Below are positions 16,621 to 24,251 of a DNA stretch of 37,111 bases, in pieces (the stretch's first letter is position 1; each line of letters begins with the position of its first letter). The notes beneath the pieces are model-generated. The model was not told the DNA's origin and searched no databases. It was given only the letters and a program-made list of their open reading frames with translations. Source of the DNA: Teretinema sp964641135 (lineage in GTDB: Bacteria; Spirochaetota; Spirochaetia; Treponematales; Treponemataceae); contig CAZXJV010000019.1 in assembly GCA_964641135.1 (NCBI GenBank), forward strand, positions 1 to 37,111, in the 5' to 3' direction. The position numbers and the translations under genes are program-made.

Positions 16621-17484
16621 TTACATCTGGAAGCGAAGCCCCAGATTTGCTCCCCAGTTTTCGGTTGTAAAATTATACATACCGGTCAGATCAATCCTGA
16701 TAACCGCTATATTAAATGATGTTCCTCCGAAAACTCGTGCACCAAACAGATCATCTGATCTTGAGCTTTGTTCTCCCGCAAGTTCCCAGGTGGAAGACGA
16801 AACGGCTTTATATACACCTGCTCCTGCATATGGTGTTACTATAAAGAATTTTTTTGAAACCTGACCCTTTAATTCATATACTGTGGTCCTGAAAGTCGAT
16901 TCCAGTTCCTGGTCGTTGATGGAAATCCATGTACCCAAATCAGCCAGATCTTCCAGATTGAAGTTATAGGTTAATTCTCCTTCAATGTGCGAAACACCTA
17001 ACCCCAGACTGATATTCGGAAGAACCAGGTTTTGCTTAAGAATTGCATAGCGAATATCAGCTGCAAGATTTATGTAGCCAAAACTCAAATCATCTATCCG
17101 GGTTGTCGGTACAAGACCAATTCTTACACCTGCGTCAAAAGGCAGAACAAAACCTCCTACCCTGGCTTCAAGTGCATAATTTGGCAGAACGAGGTATTCC
17201 AGGGGCAGAGAATCGTCAACCTGTTTGAGGGCATCTTTAAGACCGGCAGGATTAAACCTTGTCACACCTGCTGCAAGACCTATTCCAAAATGCGGCGGAA
17301 TTGATACGATCTGGCCTATATGCGCATCGGACCAAATACCCCCGACAATACCGCTATCCGGCAGGGCTGTATTAAGGTCTACAAGGAAATCATCCAGGGA
17401 GCTTATAAACTCGGTTTTGGTTTGAGCAGAAACCAGAGCCACCATCAAAACAAGAGCAATACATAAAGCAAGATGCTTTTTCAT
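16621..17484 (-). CDS. Secreted, outer-membrane beta-barrel-like protein
   Basis: The reading frame is open further upstream through the tRNA-Phe gene, but the real start is the ATG at 17484. It is preceded by AAGGAGG (17491-17497) and followed by a clear signal peptide (MKKHLALCIALVLMVALVSAQ, cleaved after about residue 20). The mature part of the 287-residue protein alternates polar and hydrophobic residues in strands separated by Gly-rich turns (PFDAGVRIGLVP, LGLGVSHIEGELTYNF, VTPYAGAGVYKA). It ends in a final strand WGANLGLRFQM. This pattern suggests a spirochaetal outer-membrane barrel; no named family was recognised. It is an isolated gene with its own promoter. Confidence 0.82.
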   Translation of the reverse strand: MKKHLALCIALVLMVALVSAQTKTEFISSLDDFLVDLNTALPDSGIVGGIWSDAHIGQIVSIPPHFGIGLAAGVTRFNPAGLKDALKQVDDSLPLEYLVLPNYALEARVGGFVLPFDAGVRIGLVPTTRIDDLSFGYINLAADIRYAILKQNLVLPNISLGLGVSHIEGELTYNFNLEDLADLGTWISINDQELESTFRTTVYELKGQVSKKFFIVTPYAGAGVYKAVSSSTWELAGEQSSRSDDLFGARVFGGTSFNIAVIRIDLTGMYNFTTENWGANLGLRFQM

Positions 17485-17502
17485 AGAAAGCCTCCTTCGA
17501 AC

Positions 17503-17531
17503 AATATAACCCTTTTTACTATTGTTTTCAA
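17503..17531 (-). promoter_or_regulatory. Promoter of the outer-membrane-like gene
   Basis: Read on the minus strand: TTGAAA (17531-17526), 17 bp spacer, TATATT (17508-17503). The -10 box ends 6 bp before the AAGGAGG ribosome binding site, so the predicted transcription start falls at or inside the Shine-Dalgarno sequence. The leader would be very short, which weakens the call. A TTGACA also occurs further upstream on the same strand but has no -10 box at proper spacing. Confidence 0.42.
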
Positions 17532-17596
17532 TTTTTACAGCCTGCTGCTCTATCACAGGAAAATTGTCAAAAAAAGTTGCTTTTTTACCCTCCCTA

Positions 17597-17625
17597 TTGA
17601 CACTTTTTGTTATCCCGTATATAAA
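17597..17625 (+). promoter_or_regulatory. Consensus sigma-70-type promoter of tRNA-Phe
   Basis: TTGACA (17597-17602), 17-bp spacer, TATAAA (17620-17625). The predicted start near 17632 gives a leader of about 5 nt before the tRNA at 17637. This is among the best promoter matches in the window, as expected for a stable RNA gene. Confidence 0.8.
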
Positions 17626-17636
17626 TCTTTCAACAC

Positions 17637-17709
17637 GCCGTTGTAGCTCAGTTGGTAGAGCAATGGACTGAAAATCCATGTGTCGACAGTTCGATTCTGT
17701 CCGACGGCA
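17637..17709 (+). tRNA. tRNA-Phe (GAA anticodon)
   Basis: The 73-nt cloverleaf has acceptor arms GCCGTTG (17637-17643) and CGACGGC (17702-17708) with one T-G pair. The D-arm is GCTC/GAGC. The anticodon stem is ATGGA/TCCAT around the loop CTGAAAA, with anticodon GAA. The T-arm is GACAG/CTGTC with loop TTCGATT, and the discriminator is A at 17709. The 3' CCA is not encoded. A dedicated promoter lies upstream and an intrinsic terminator 33 bp downstream, so it is a single-gene unit. Confidence 0.98.
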
Positions 17710-17741
17710 TATAAAAACTGCAATCAAGCACACGAAAAACA

Positions 17742-17782
17742 GGGCATCTGAAGTCACCAGACTTGTCAGAGGCCCTTTTTTT
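17742..17782 (+). terminator. Intrinsic terminator after tRNA-Phe
   Basis: GGGCATCTGA (17742-17751) pairs with TCAGAGGCCC (17766-17775) with one mismatch. An inner AGTC/GACT stem extends it, capped by ACCA. Seven Ts follow at 17776-17782. The T run continues into T-rich sequence, which makes a hydrophobic-looking but probably untranslated frame before the next gene. Confidence 0.88.
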
Positions 17783-17813
17783 ATTGTATCTTCTAGTTTT
17801 GCCGGGGGTCATC

Positions 17814-18692
17814 ATGATTGCCGCTTTTTACGTACATCAATCCGATGCTCTTCCAGTTCTGCCGTTCAATAATGAGGCTCCTTCGCCGCACGTTGTATGG
17901 TGCAGACATTCAGATACCCTTATTGTTCCGGTACCTGAAGGAACAACACATCTGATAATCATGCCGAACGGAACCCGCACTGATCATGCCCAATTACTGT
18001 ATCTTGCCGGATACATTGCAGGTTCCAGAATCCCTGCAGTCTTATATGCTGCTGAATCGGGATATTCAGTTCCCGAGGGTCTTTTTTCACAAATACACGT
18101 TTTACATTCAGTAACTGCACTGTGCGACTGGCTGTATTCAATGCACGTACAGTATTTGCGGGATACTGAACTTCGTGTTGCCCGCGAGCAACTTGCAGAA
18201 AAGGGATTTGCCTGTACGTCACAAGGCTTTGTGGAAGCGGTCCGTCAGGGTGATTCAGATGCTGCAGCCTTATTCTTGCAGGCCGGTTTTTCTGCTGACA
18301 GTTGCGATGAACGCGGGATTTCAGTATTAAGCCATGCTGTGCGGGCCCAGTTACCGCTGCTTGCAGAAATGCTATTGGCTTCGGGTGCGGATTTAAATAA
18401 ACTGGCGAGCGACCGTCTGTATTCACCCTTGATGGATGCTGTGCAAAAAGGTGATCTGGCAATGGTCAACCTTCTTTTATCAAAGGGAGCGGATACATCT
18501 TTGCGTAGCCGTGATGGTCAAACTGCCTTGATCATTTCGGTAGGCCAGGGCAGCAAGGAGATAGCTGCCTTGCTGTTGAGGTACGGTGCTGACCCCGCTG
18601 TAAAGGACAACCTGGGGATGGATGCCTCCGGGTACGCACGATTATTTCATAATGATTCAATGAGCGAGCTTTTCACAAACGGGTCATTATGA
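17814..18692 (+). CDS. Ankyrin-repeat protein with unknown N-terminal domain
   Basis: From ATG 17814 the product is 292 residues. A TTG at 17763 would add 17 hydrophobic residues, but it lies inside the tRNA terminator stem, so the ATG, preceded by GGGGG at 5 bp, is preferred. Residues about 1-125 form an unrecognised alpha/beta domain. The segment DHAQLLYLAGYIAGSRIPAVLY resembles the D-x(5)-E/G-x-A helix region of nucleoside-2-deoxyribosyltransferase or TIR-like folds, a weak similarity. Residues about 140-285 hold four ankyrin repeats (for example SPLMDAVQKGDLAMVNLLLSKGAD, then TALIISVGQGSKEIAALLL). murG begins 13 bp downstream. Confidence 0.82.
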   Translation: MIAAFYVHQSDALPVLPFNNEAPSPHVVWCRHSDTLIVPVPEGTTHLIIMPNGTRTDHAQLLYLAGYIAGSRIPAVLYAAESGYSVPEGLFSQIHVLHSVTALCDWLYSMHVQYLRDTELRVAREQLAEKGFACTSQGFVEAVRQGDSDAAALFLQAGFSADSCDERGISVLSHAVRAQLPLLAEMLLASGADLNKLASDRLYSPLMDAVQKGDLAMVNLLLSKGADTSLRSRDGQTALIISVGQGSKEIAALLLRYGADPAVKDNLGMDASGYARLFHNDSMSELFTNGSL

Positions 18693-18705
18693 TACACTGT
18701 TCTGT

Positions 18706-19800
18706 ATGATTCGAATTGTCTGTACCGGCGGAGGCACCGGCGGTCATATATTTCCCGGTATAGCTGTAATCGAGGAACTTCGTTCTCTTGGTGTAACTGA
18801 TATTATCTGGATCGGGGCGCGATCCGGAATGGACCGCACGCTGGTCGGTTCTGCAGGTGTTCCCTTTATAGGAATCCCGTCAGGGAAACTGAGACGATAT
18901 TTTTCTCTTTTAAATTTTTTGGATCTGTTTAAAATTGCGGCGGGCCTGATCTGTTCTTTGTATCATCTGTTTCGCCTGCGGCCGGCTCTTGTTTTTTCCA
19001 AGGGCGGTTTTGTCAGTGTTCCTCCCTGTCTTGCTGCGCGTATATTGGGTATTCCTCTTGTAACACATGAATGTGATTTTTCGCCGGGGCTTGCAACCCG
19101 GATTAACGCCCGTTGGGCAAAAGCAGTGTTTGTGACCTATCCCGAAACCATACAGTGGTTTTCTCCCCGTATAGCTGCACATTCCGAGGTAACCGGAAAT
19201 CCTGTACGCGGTGTTTTTTATAGTGCTAACCGTGAACGGGGCCTGAATTTTTTGGGATTCATCGATAACAGCCTCCCTCTTTTGCTGGTTCTGGGAGGCA
19301 GCCTGGGATCCCGACAAATCAATGAATTGATTTATGCTGATCTGGAATATCTTGCCCGTTTTTTCAGGGTTGTTCATCAATGCGGTTCCAATGATAGCGA
19401 ATTTGATGTTTCTGTTCTTCCGCATCAGGTACAGGATCGCTATCGGCGCCTTCCTTTTATCGGTGCCGAGATGCCCGATGTCCTTGCCGCATCAGATCTG
19501 GTTTTGGCGCGTTCAGGTGCCGGAACGGTCTGGGAATGTGCTGTTTTGGGTAAACCCATGGTGCTGATACCTCTTGAAAAAGGAGCCTCACGGGGTGATC
19601 AGCTGGAAAATGCACGCTGGTTTGAACAACGCGGAGCAGCGATTGTGCTGTCAGGTTCCAGCGTTACTTCAGAAAATCTCCGCACGGTTTTACTGAAGGT
19701 TCGTGACGATACCCGGATGCCCCATGCAAGCGCAGCCATCGCTGCCGGCCGTCCTGCAGCACTGGCAGCTGCACGGCTGGTACAGCTTGCAGGAGGCTGA
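18706..19800 (+). CDS. murG: MurG, UDP-GlcNAc:lipid I N-acetylglucosaminyltransferase
   Basis: MurG adds GlcNAc to lipid I at the inner face of the cytoplasmic membrane, giving lipid II for peptidoglycan. The 364-residue protein is a GT-B glycosyltransferase. The N-terminal Gly-rich loop is GGGTGGHIFPG (residues 7-17) and VTGNPVR marks the domain linker. The second Gly-rich loop is LGGSLGSRQIN (about 196-206). The donor-site region is ARSGAGTVWECAVLGKPMV, followed by the conserved R-x-DQ-x-ENA (SRGDQLENA). The ATG lies 13 bp after the ankyrin gene and cvpA follows by 4 bp. Confidence 0.97.
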   Translation: MIRIVCTGGGTGGHIFPGIAVIEELRSLGVTDIIWIGARSGMDRTLVGSAGVPFIGIPSGKLRRYFSLLNFLDLFKIAAGLICSLYHLFRLRPALVFSKGGFVSVPPCLAARILGIPLVTHECDFSPGLATRINARWAKAVFVTYPETIQWFSPRIAAHSEVTGNPVRGVFYSANRERGLNFLGFIDNSLPLLLVLGGSLGSRQINELIYADLEYLARFFRVVHQCGSNDSEFDVSVLPHQVQDRYRRLPFIGAEMPDVLAASDLVLARSGAGTVWECAVLGKPMVLIPLEKGASRGDQLENARWFEQRGAAIVLSGSSVTSENLRTVLLKVRDDTRMPHASAAIAAGRPAALAAARLVQLAGG

Positions 19801-19804
19801 ACCG

Positions 19805-20290
19805 ATGACCCTGACTCCTCTTGACCTGGTGTTAAGTGCCATTCTGATTTTATTGATTGTGCGGGGTACCATGCTTGGTTTTATTGCCGAGTTCTTTTCC
19901 AAAGCGGCAGTCATAGCAGGTACCCTGTGCGCGGTTCTTTTTTATCGTAGAGTCGCGCCCTATGCTGCAGCTATAACAGGTTCCGAACAGTTTTCGGGAT
20001 TGACGGCGTTTCTGGTTTTATTTTTGTTGGTCTATCTCATAATAAAATATATCCAGCATCTTGCAGGTTCTGCTTTTGAGAACGAATCAATGAATAATCT
20101 TGATAGAGCAATGGGCTTTTTTTTGGGTATAGCCGAAGGCATAATTGTGATTGTTCTCATACTGATTGTACTGCGAATTCAACCATGGTTCGACACCGGA
20201 TCCCTGATTGCAGAAAGTCTTTTTGCTTCGGTTCTGGAACCCTTCATACCGGCACAGGCATTCCGGATACCCGTTTTTTCTGGAGGATAA
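19805..20290 (+). CDS. cvpA: CvpA family membrane protein
   Basis: The 161-residue protein has four hydrophobic helices (about 6-22, 27-45, 62-82, 101-122) and the CvpA pattern LDLVLSAILILLIVRGTMLGF at the start. The N(x)LDRAMGFFLGIAEG motif lies near residues 96-110. CvpA was first known for colicin V production and is now tied to envelope homeostasis. The ATG at 19805 is chosen because AGGAGG (19791-19796) precedes it and codes the end of murG. Upstream in-frame codons would overlap murG by 98 bp and destroy the family N-terminus. Confidence 0.9.
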   Translation: MTLTPLDLVLSAILILLIVRGTMLGFIAEFFSKAAVIAGTLCAVLFYRRVAPYAAAITGSEQFSGLTAFLVLFLLVYLIIKYIQHLAGSAFENESMNNLDRAMGFFLGIAEGIIVIVLILIVLRIQPWFDTGSLIAESLFASVLEPFIPAQAFRIPVFSGG

Positions 20291-20297
20291 CACTGTA

Positions 20298-21545
20298 ATG
20301 TACGATAATCTGGTAGACCAAAACGCGGGATTGCTGTTGAGCGAAGATATCCGCGGATCAAGATTGCCTCCGGCTCTTTTATTTTCAGGTACATCCTGTG
20401 CCGGAAAATTGACAGCAGCCCTGGAAACGGCTCGTGTATTATCCTGTCAAAATAGTAAAGCAGACTGGAATTGTTCCTGTTCTGCCTGTTCAATGCATCG
20501 ATCCCTGGAGCATCCTGATCTGTTATTAACAGGCCCCCGTGACTGCATTCCGGAGATTCATGCAGCTGCATCGAGCTGGACGCGTTGCCCGTCTCTGACA
20601 ACCCGTTTCCTGTTTCTCCGTTCGATACGCAAGCTGACTAACCGCTTTACTGCTCTTGCAGGTGACATAGACGATCCCAAGCTGGAAAAGGCCCTTCCTC
20701 TGATTGCAGACATAAACAGCGATCTTGAGGACCTTGGTGAAGATCAGAAAACAGTACAGAAGATAATTGCTGCCTGTGAAAAACTATCCGCAGAGTATCT
20801 CTATGATTCCCTGCCGGTATCGCATGTACGCACAATCAATACCTGGTCACGTTTAAGTGCATGGGGAAGACAAAAAGTTGTCATCGTTGAAAATGCCGAC
20901 CGGATGCAGGATAGCGCCAGAAACGCATTTCTGAAGGTTCTGGAAGAACCGCCTGCAGATGTAACGTTTATTTTAACAACAAGCCGCCGGGGAGCAGTTA
21001 TGCCGACACTATTGTCGCGTGTGCGAACCTATGCTTTTGTTGATCGGCCTGAATCTGCACATGTTGATGTAATCAGACGGGTTTTTCATGACACGTCAGG
21101 GGATTGTAAAGACCTTCGTGTTTATTTCAGCCGGTTTCTTCCGGTTCCTCCGAATCGCATAGCATCAGCAGCTCGGTGTTTTTTACAGCTGGTATTACAT
21201 CATGTGATTGATTCCGGGAAAAAACCTCTGGAAGCCCTGCCCGAGATTTTGGCACACGAACGTGCGGGTGACGGAAATCAGGTATGTGAGGCCTCAAGCA
21301 TTCCGGAGCTCATGTCTGTTCTGAACAAGGGTAAACCTGAAGCCGTGTGGCTTTCTTTTTTAACAGCTCTGAATACGGTTTTGCGTAGCGCCTTTGTTTC
21401 CCCGGCAATGACCGCCCGCGAAACCGGGATTATGAAAAACTGGTTTTCTGCGATACGCAGCACCAGGGATGCTGTTGCTGTGTACAATCTGAGTCCGCAG
21501 CAGGCTCTTGAACGTCTGTTCGGATCGATGACCGATATAGTATAG
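20298..21545 (+). CDS. holB: DNA polymerase III delta' subunit (HolB-like clamp-loader ATPase fold)
   Basis: The 415-residue protein is a AAA+ clamp-loader subunit. Its Walker A is degenerate (GTSCAGKLT, residues 31-39: Leu follows the Lys), as in delta', which does not hydrolyse ATP. A Zn module C50-x8-C59-x-C61-x2-C64 is followed by HPDLL. The sensor and fork region (KVVIVENADRMQ, NAFLKVLEEPPA) spans about 193-220, and the SRV-type equivalent of the SRC motif is at 240-242. An insertion of roughly 80 residues lies between HPDLL and the sensor, compared with E. coli HolB. ATG 20298 is chosen (GGAGG at 20282); longer forms would overlap cvpA. Confidence 0.87.
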   Translation: MYDNLVDQNAGLLLSEDIRGSRLPPALLFSGTSCAGKLTAALETARVLSCQNSKADWNCSCSACSMHRSLEHPDLLLTGPRDCIPEIHAAASSWTRCPSLTTRFLFLRSIRKLTNRFTALAGDIDDPKLEKALPLIADINSDLEDLGEDQKTVQKIIAACEKLSAEYLYDSLPVSHVRTINTWSRLSAWGRQKVVIVENADRMQDSARNAFLKVLEEPPADVTFILTTSRRGAVMPTLLSRVRTYAFVDRPESAHVDVIRRVFHDTSGDCKDLRVYFSRFLPVPPNRIASAARCFLQLVLHHVIDSGKKPLEALPEILAHERAGDGNQVCEASSIPELMSVLNKGKPEAVWLSFLTALNTVLRSAFVSPAMTARETGIMKNWFSAIRSTRDAVAVYNLSPQQALERLFGSMTDIV

Positions 21546-21562
21546 GGTGCCTCAAAAAACGT

Positions 21563-21652
21563 CCAGGCCTCCCGAAAAACCGCATTGTTTATTCGAGGCA
21601 GCCTGGTAACCGGGCATTGGAAAACATCGTCAGTCTTTTCTGATTCGGGAGG
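21563..21652 (+). promoter_or_regulatory. Structured leader with two competing hairpins over the kinase ribosome binding site
   Basis: Structure 1: CCTCCCGAA (21568-21576) is the exact complement of TTCGGGAGG (21644-21652). The latter contains the kinase Shine-Dalgarno sequence GGGAGG (21647-21652), 5 nt before its GTG. Structure 2: CCAGGC (21563-21568) pairs with GCCTGG (21601-21606), extended by CTC/GAG with a bulge. This competes for CCTCC and would free the ribosome site. A third option pairs TGCCTC (21548-21553) with GAGGCA (21595-21600). The mutually exclusive pairings suggest translational control; ligand or trigger is unknown. Confidence 0.5.
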
Positions 21653-21657
21653 TTGCT

Positions 21658-22845
21658 GTGCGGGAGTTTATAAGACGTGCGCTCATGAAATCAGCTCGCA
21701 TGAACGGCGAGCAGATGCAAAGCCTGTTATCTCTGGTAACTGAAGAGTATGAACTACTGGATTCTGTTCTTGACTCTATTTCGACCGGTATATTGATCTG
21801 TGATTCGTTTCATATCCTGGTTCAGATGAACAAGGCTGCTACACGTATTTTACCTGTGGAATCCCATGATTCCCAGGATCGTCCTGTTTGGGATCTGATC
21901 CGGGATGTGTCGATCGCTGATTTTGTACGTTCGGTTATAGAGAATGAAGAATCGGTAACATCCGCAGATTTTTCTGTCGAGGATTTTCAGGGTGTTCGTT
22001 TTGTTACGGTTTCTGTCGCGCCTTTGGTGCGAAGCAAGCAGGTCCGGGGAACTGTTGTCACACTTGAGGATATAACCGAAAAACATAACGAGGAACTGAG
22101 AAGCCGCCGTCTTGAAAGTTTGGCCAGCTTGACCAATCTTGCTGCGACCGTTGCGCATGAAATAAAAAATCCGCTTGGCTCGATCAGTATTTATATTCAG
22201 CTGCTGCGAAAATCGCTTCTGGGCTGTTCAGCACCAGTTGAAAATGAAGAATCCTGTTCAATGGTAACCAAATACCTGGGTATTGTAGAAGAAGAAATAG
22301 AGCGGCTGAACAAGATTGTGGTTGATTTTTTGTTTGCTGTCCGGCCTATCAGACTTGAATTTCATCCGTTGTCCATTAACGAACTTGTTCGCTCATTGAG
22401 CGAATTCTTTTCACGTGAATTTGAATCATCCGGTGTCGTACTTGCAATACACATGGCTGATGATCTTCCTCTTATCCAGGGTGATGAACGATTTCTGCGC
22501 CAGATGCTCGTCAATCTGGTAAAAAATGCCCTGACTGCAACACCCGTGGGGGGAACTGTAACAATTACCACAGCAGAAAAAGATGAGATGGTTGAAATAA
22601 CAGTGGTGGACACCGGGGAAGGAATACCGGAACATCTGCTGCAGAAAATATTTGAGCCTTATTTTACCACAAAAATTGATGGTACCGGGTTGGGGTTAAC
22701 AATGGCCTACAAGGTTGTCAAGGAACACGGCGGTGATATTACAGTTAAATCGGTACAGGGCCAGGGTACCCGGTTTATTATTACCCTGCCGGTAATGAAG
22801 CGGGTACAACGCCTGATTGAATACGGGGAGAAAAGCAGTACATGA
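21658..22845 (+). CDS. Soluble NtrB/AtoS-type sensor histidine kinase
   Basis: The 395-residue kinase has no membrane helix, so it senses a cytoplasmic signal. A PAS domain spans about 33-140 (LDSVLDSISTGILICDS, ending TVVTLEDITEKH). The HisKA domain carries H167 in VAHEIKNPLG. The HATPase domain has the N box LVNLVKNAL (284-292), the G1 box DTGEGIPE (318-325) and the G2 box GTGLGL (342-347). GTG 21658 is the start because GGGAGG lies 5 bp before it. It overlaps the response regulator by 4 bp, so the two form a pair. The PAS ligand cannot be told from sequence. Confidence 0.93.
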   Translation: MREFIRRALMKSARMNGEQMQSLLSLVTEEYELLDSVLDSISTGILICDSFHILVQMNKAATRILPVESHDSQDRPVWDLIRDVSIADFVRSVIENEESVTSADFSVEDFQGVRFVTVSVAPLVRSKQVRGTVVTLEDITEKHNEELRSRRLESLASLTNLAATVAHEIKNPLGSISIYIQLLRKSLLGCSAPVENEESCSMVTKYLGIVEEEIERLNKIVVDFLFAVRPIRLEFHPLSINELVRSLSEFFSREFESSGVVLAIHMADDLPLIQGDERFLRQMLVNLVKNALTATPVGGTVTITTAEKDEMVEITVVDTGEGIPEHLLQKIFEPYFTTKIDGTGLGLTMAYKVVKEHGGDITVKSVQGQGTRFIITLPVMKRVQRLIEYGEKSST

Positions 22846-24206
22846 AATTTTCGATTGTTGTAATAGATGACGAAAAAAATATCCGTGAGGGATTGGGTGC
22901 AGCCCTCGAGATGGACGGTTATTCCGTTCTGCTTGCCGAGTCGGGAGAGCGCGGACTTGAGCTGGTAAATACCTCCGATGTTGACCTGGTCATTACTGAT
23001 CTGCGCATGCCCGGTATATCCGGTGAAGAGGTTTTGCGCAAGGTTACAGCTGATTCACCCGGTATCCCCGTCATTGTTTTGACCGGACACGGTACTGTTG
23101 AAACTGCTGTTGAAGCCATGAGGTGCGGTGCATATGATTTTTTGACCAAGCCTCTTAATCTGGACCGATTATCCCTGTTGGTAAAACGGGCCTTGCAGAA
23201 TCGTGAGCTGGTGCTTCAGCATCGCGAACTGGAACGGGAGGTTGAAAGCCGTAAAAGTTTTGAACAGATCATCGGGAACAGCCCGGCTATGCAAAAACTG
23301 TTTGAAGTTGTCAAACGGGTTGCTCCCACCAAGGCTTCTGTTTTGATAACAGGCGAAAGCGGTGTTGGAAAAGAGTTGATTGCCAACGCCCTGCATAATC
23401 TGTCTACCCGGGCAGATAAACCGTTTATAAAGGTGCACTGCGCCGCTCTTGCAGAAACCTTGCTTGAAAGCGAATTGTTCGGACATGAAAAGGGAGCTTT
23501 CACCGGGGCTATGGCCCGTAAACGCGGGCGGTTTGAGCTTGCACACGGCGGTACCATTTTCCTTGATGAAATTGGTGAAATAAACCAGTCTGTTCAAATT
23601 AAAATCTTGCGTGTCCTGCAGGAGCGTCAGTTTGAACGGGTAGGCGGTGAGGAATCGGTCGAGGTTGATGTCCGTGTTATTACTGCTACAAACCGTGATC
23701 TGCCTGCAGAAATCGCCGCCGGAACTTTCCGTGAAGATTTGTTTTACCGCCTGAATGTCGTCAGTATCGAGGTTCCCCCGTTGCGGGAACGAAAGGATGA
23801 TCTGCCGTTGATGATCACGGCGTTTATCCGTGAATTTGCCCGGGAAAACGGAAAACGCATTGACGGCATTGATCCCCGGGCCCGTGCTGCCTTATACGCC
23901 TACGATTGGCCGGGAAATGTACGGCAGCTTCGTAACTGTATTGAAAGCGCTGTAGTTATGACCTCGGGTACCATCATCAGCCTTGATGATCTTCCCCCGT
24001 CTGTTCATCCTTCTGATGAAGCACAGTCTCTCATTCTCCCGCGGGGATTGACCATGGCAGAAGCTGAAAAGAGGGTCATTTTACATACATTGACTGCCTG
24101 CAATAACAATAAAACACGTACTGCAGAAATGTTGGGTATAGGACGGAAAACCCTTCACCGCAAGCTGGCAGAGTATGGAATGACCGGTGATGACGAGGAA
24201 GAATAA
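22842..24206 (+). CDS. NtrC/AtoC-type sigma-54-dependent response regulator
   Basis: The 454-residue regulator has a receiver domain (1-120) with phospho-acceptor D53 (ITDLRMPG) and the switch Lys in LTKPL. The AAA+ domain (about 140-370) has Walker A GESGVGKE (171-178), the sigma-54 contact loop GAFTGA (218-223) and Walker B GGTIFLDEIGE (236-246). A Fis-type helix-turn-helix (about 415-448, NNNKTRTAEMLGIGRKTLHRKL) ends it. It therefore activates sigma-54 promoters; none with a good -24/-12 match was noticed in this window. Cognate partner of the upstream kinase by 4-bp overlap. Confidence 0.95.
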   Translation: MKFSIVVIDDEKNIREGLGAALEMDGYSVLLAESGERGLELVNTSDVDLVITDLRMPGISGEEVLRKVTADSPGIPVIVLTGHGTVETAVEAMRCGAYDFLTKPLNLDRLSLLVKRALQNRELVLQHRELEREVESRKSFEQIIGNSPAMQKLFEVVKRVAPTKASVLITGESGVGKELIANALHNLSTRADKPFIKVHCAALAETLLESELFGHEKGAFTGAMARKRGRFELAHGGTIFLDEIGEINQSVQIKILRVLQERQFERVGGEESVEVDVRVITATNRDLPAEIAAGTFREDLFYRLNVVSIEVPPLRERKDDLPLMITAFIREFARENGKRIDGIDPRARAALYAYDWPGNVRQLRNCIESAVVMTSGTIISLDDLPPSVHPSDEAQSLILPRGLTMAEAEKRVILHTLTACNNNKTRTAEMLGIGRKTLHRKLAEYGMTGDDEEE

Positions 24207-24251
24207 AAAGAAATTTTTCGGGCGTTCGGCAGGGGGAATGTGTTCTTCGTT

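Noticed and set aside
17637..17830. tRNA-Phe as an integration site
   Set aside because: The tRNA is followed by its own terminator and then housekeeping genes. No 3'-end duplication of the tRNA and no integrase gene lies nearby.
21541..21620. Intrinsic terminator after holB
   Set aside because: Stems can form (CCAGGC/GCCTGG), but none is followed by a T run; the structure is better read as a leader of the kinase gene.
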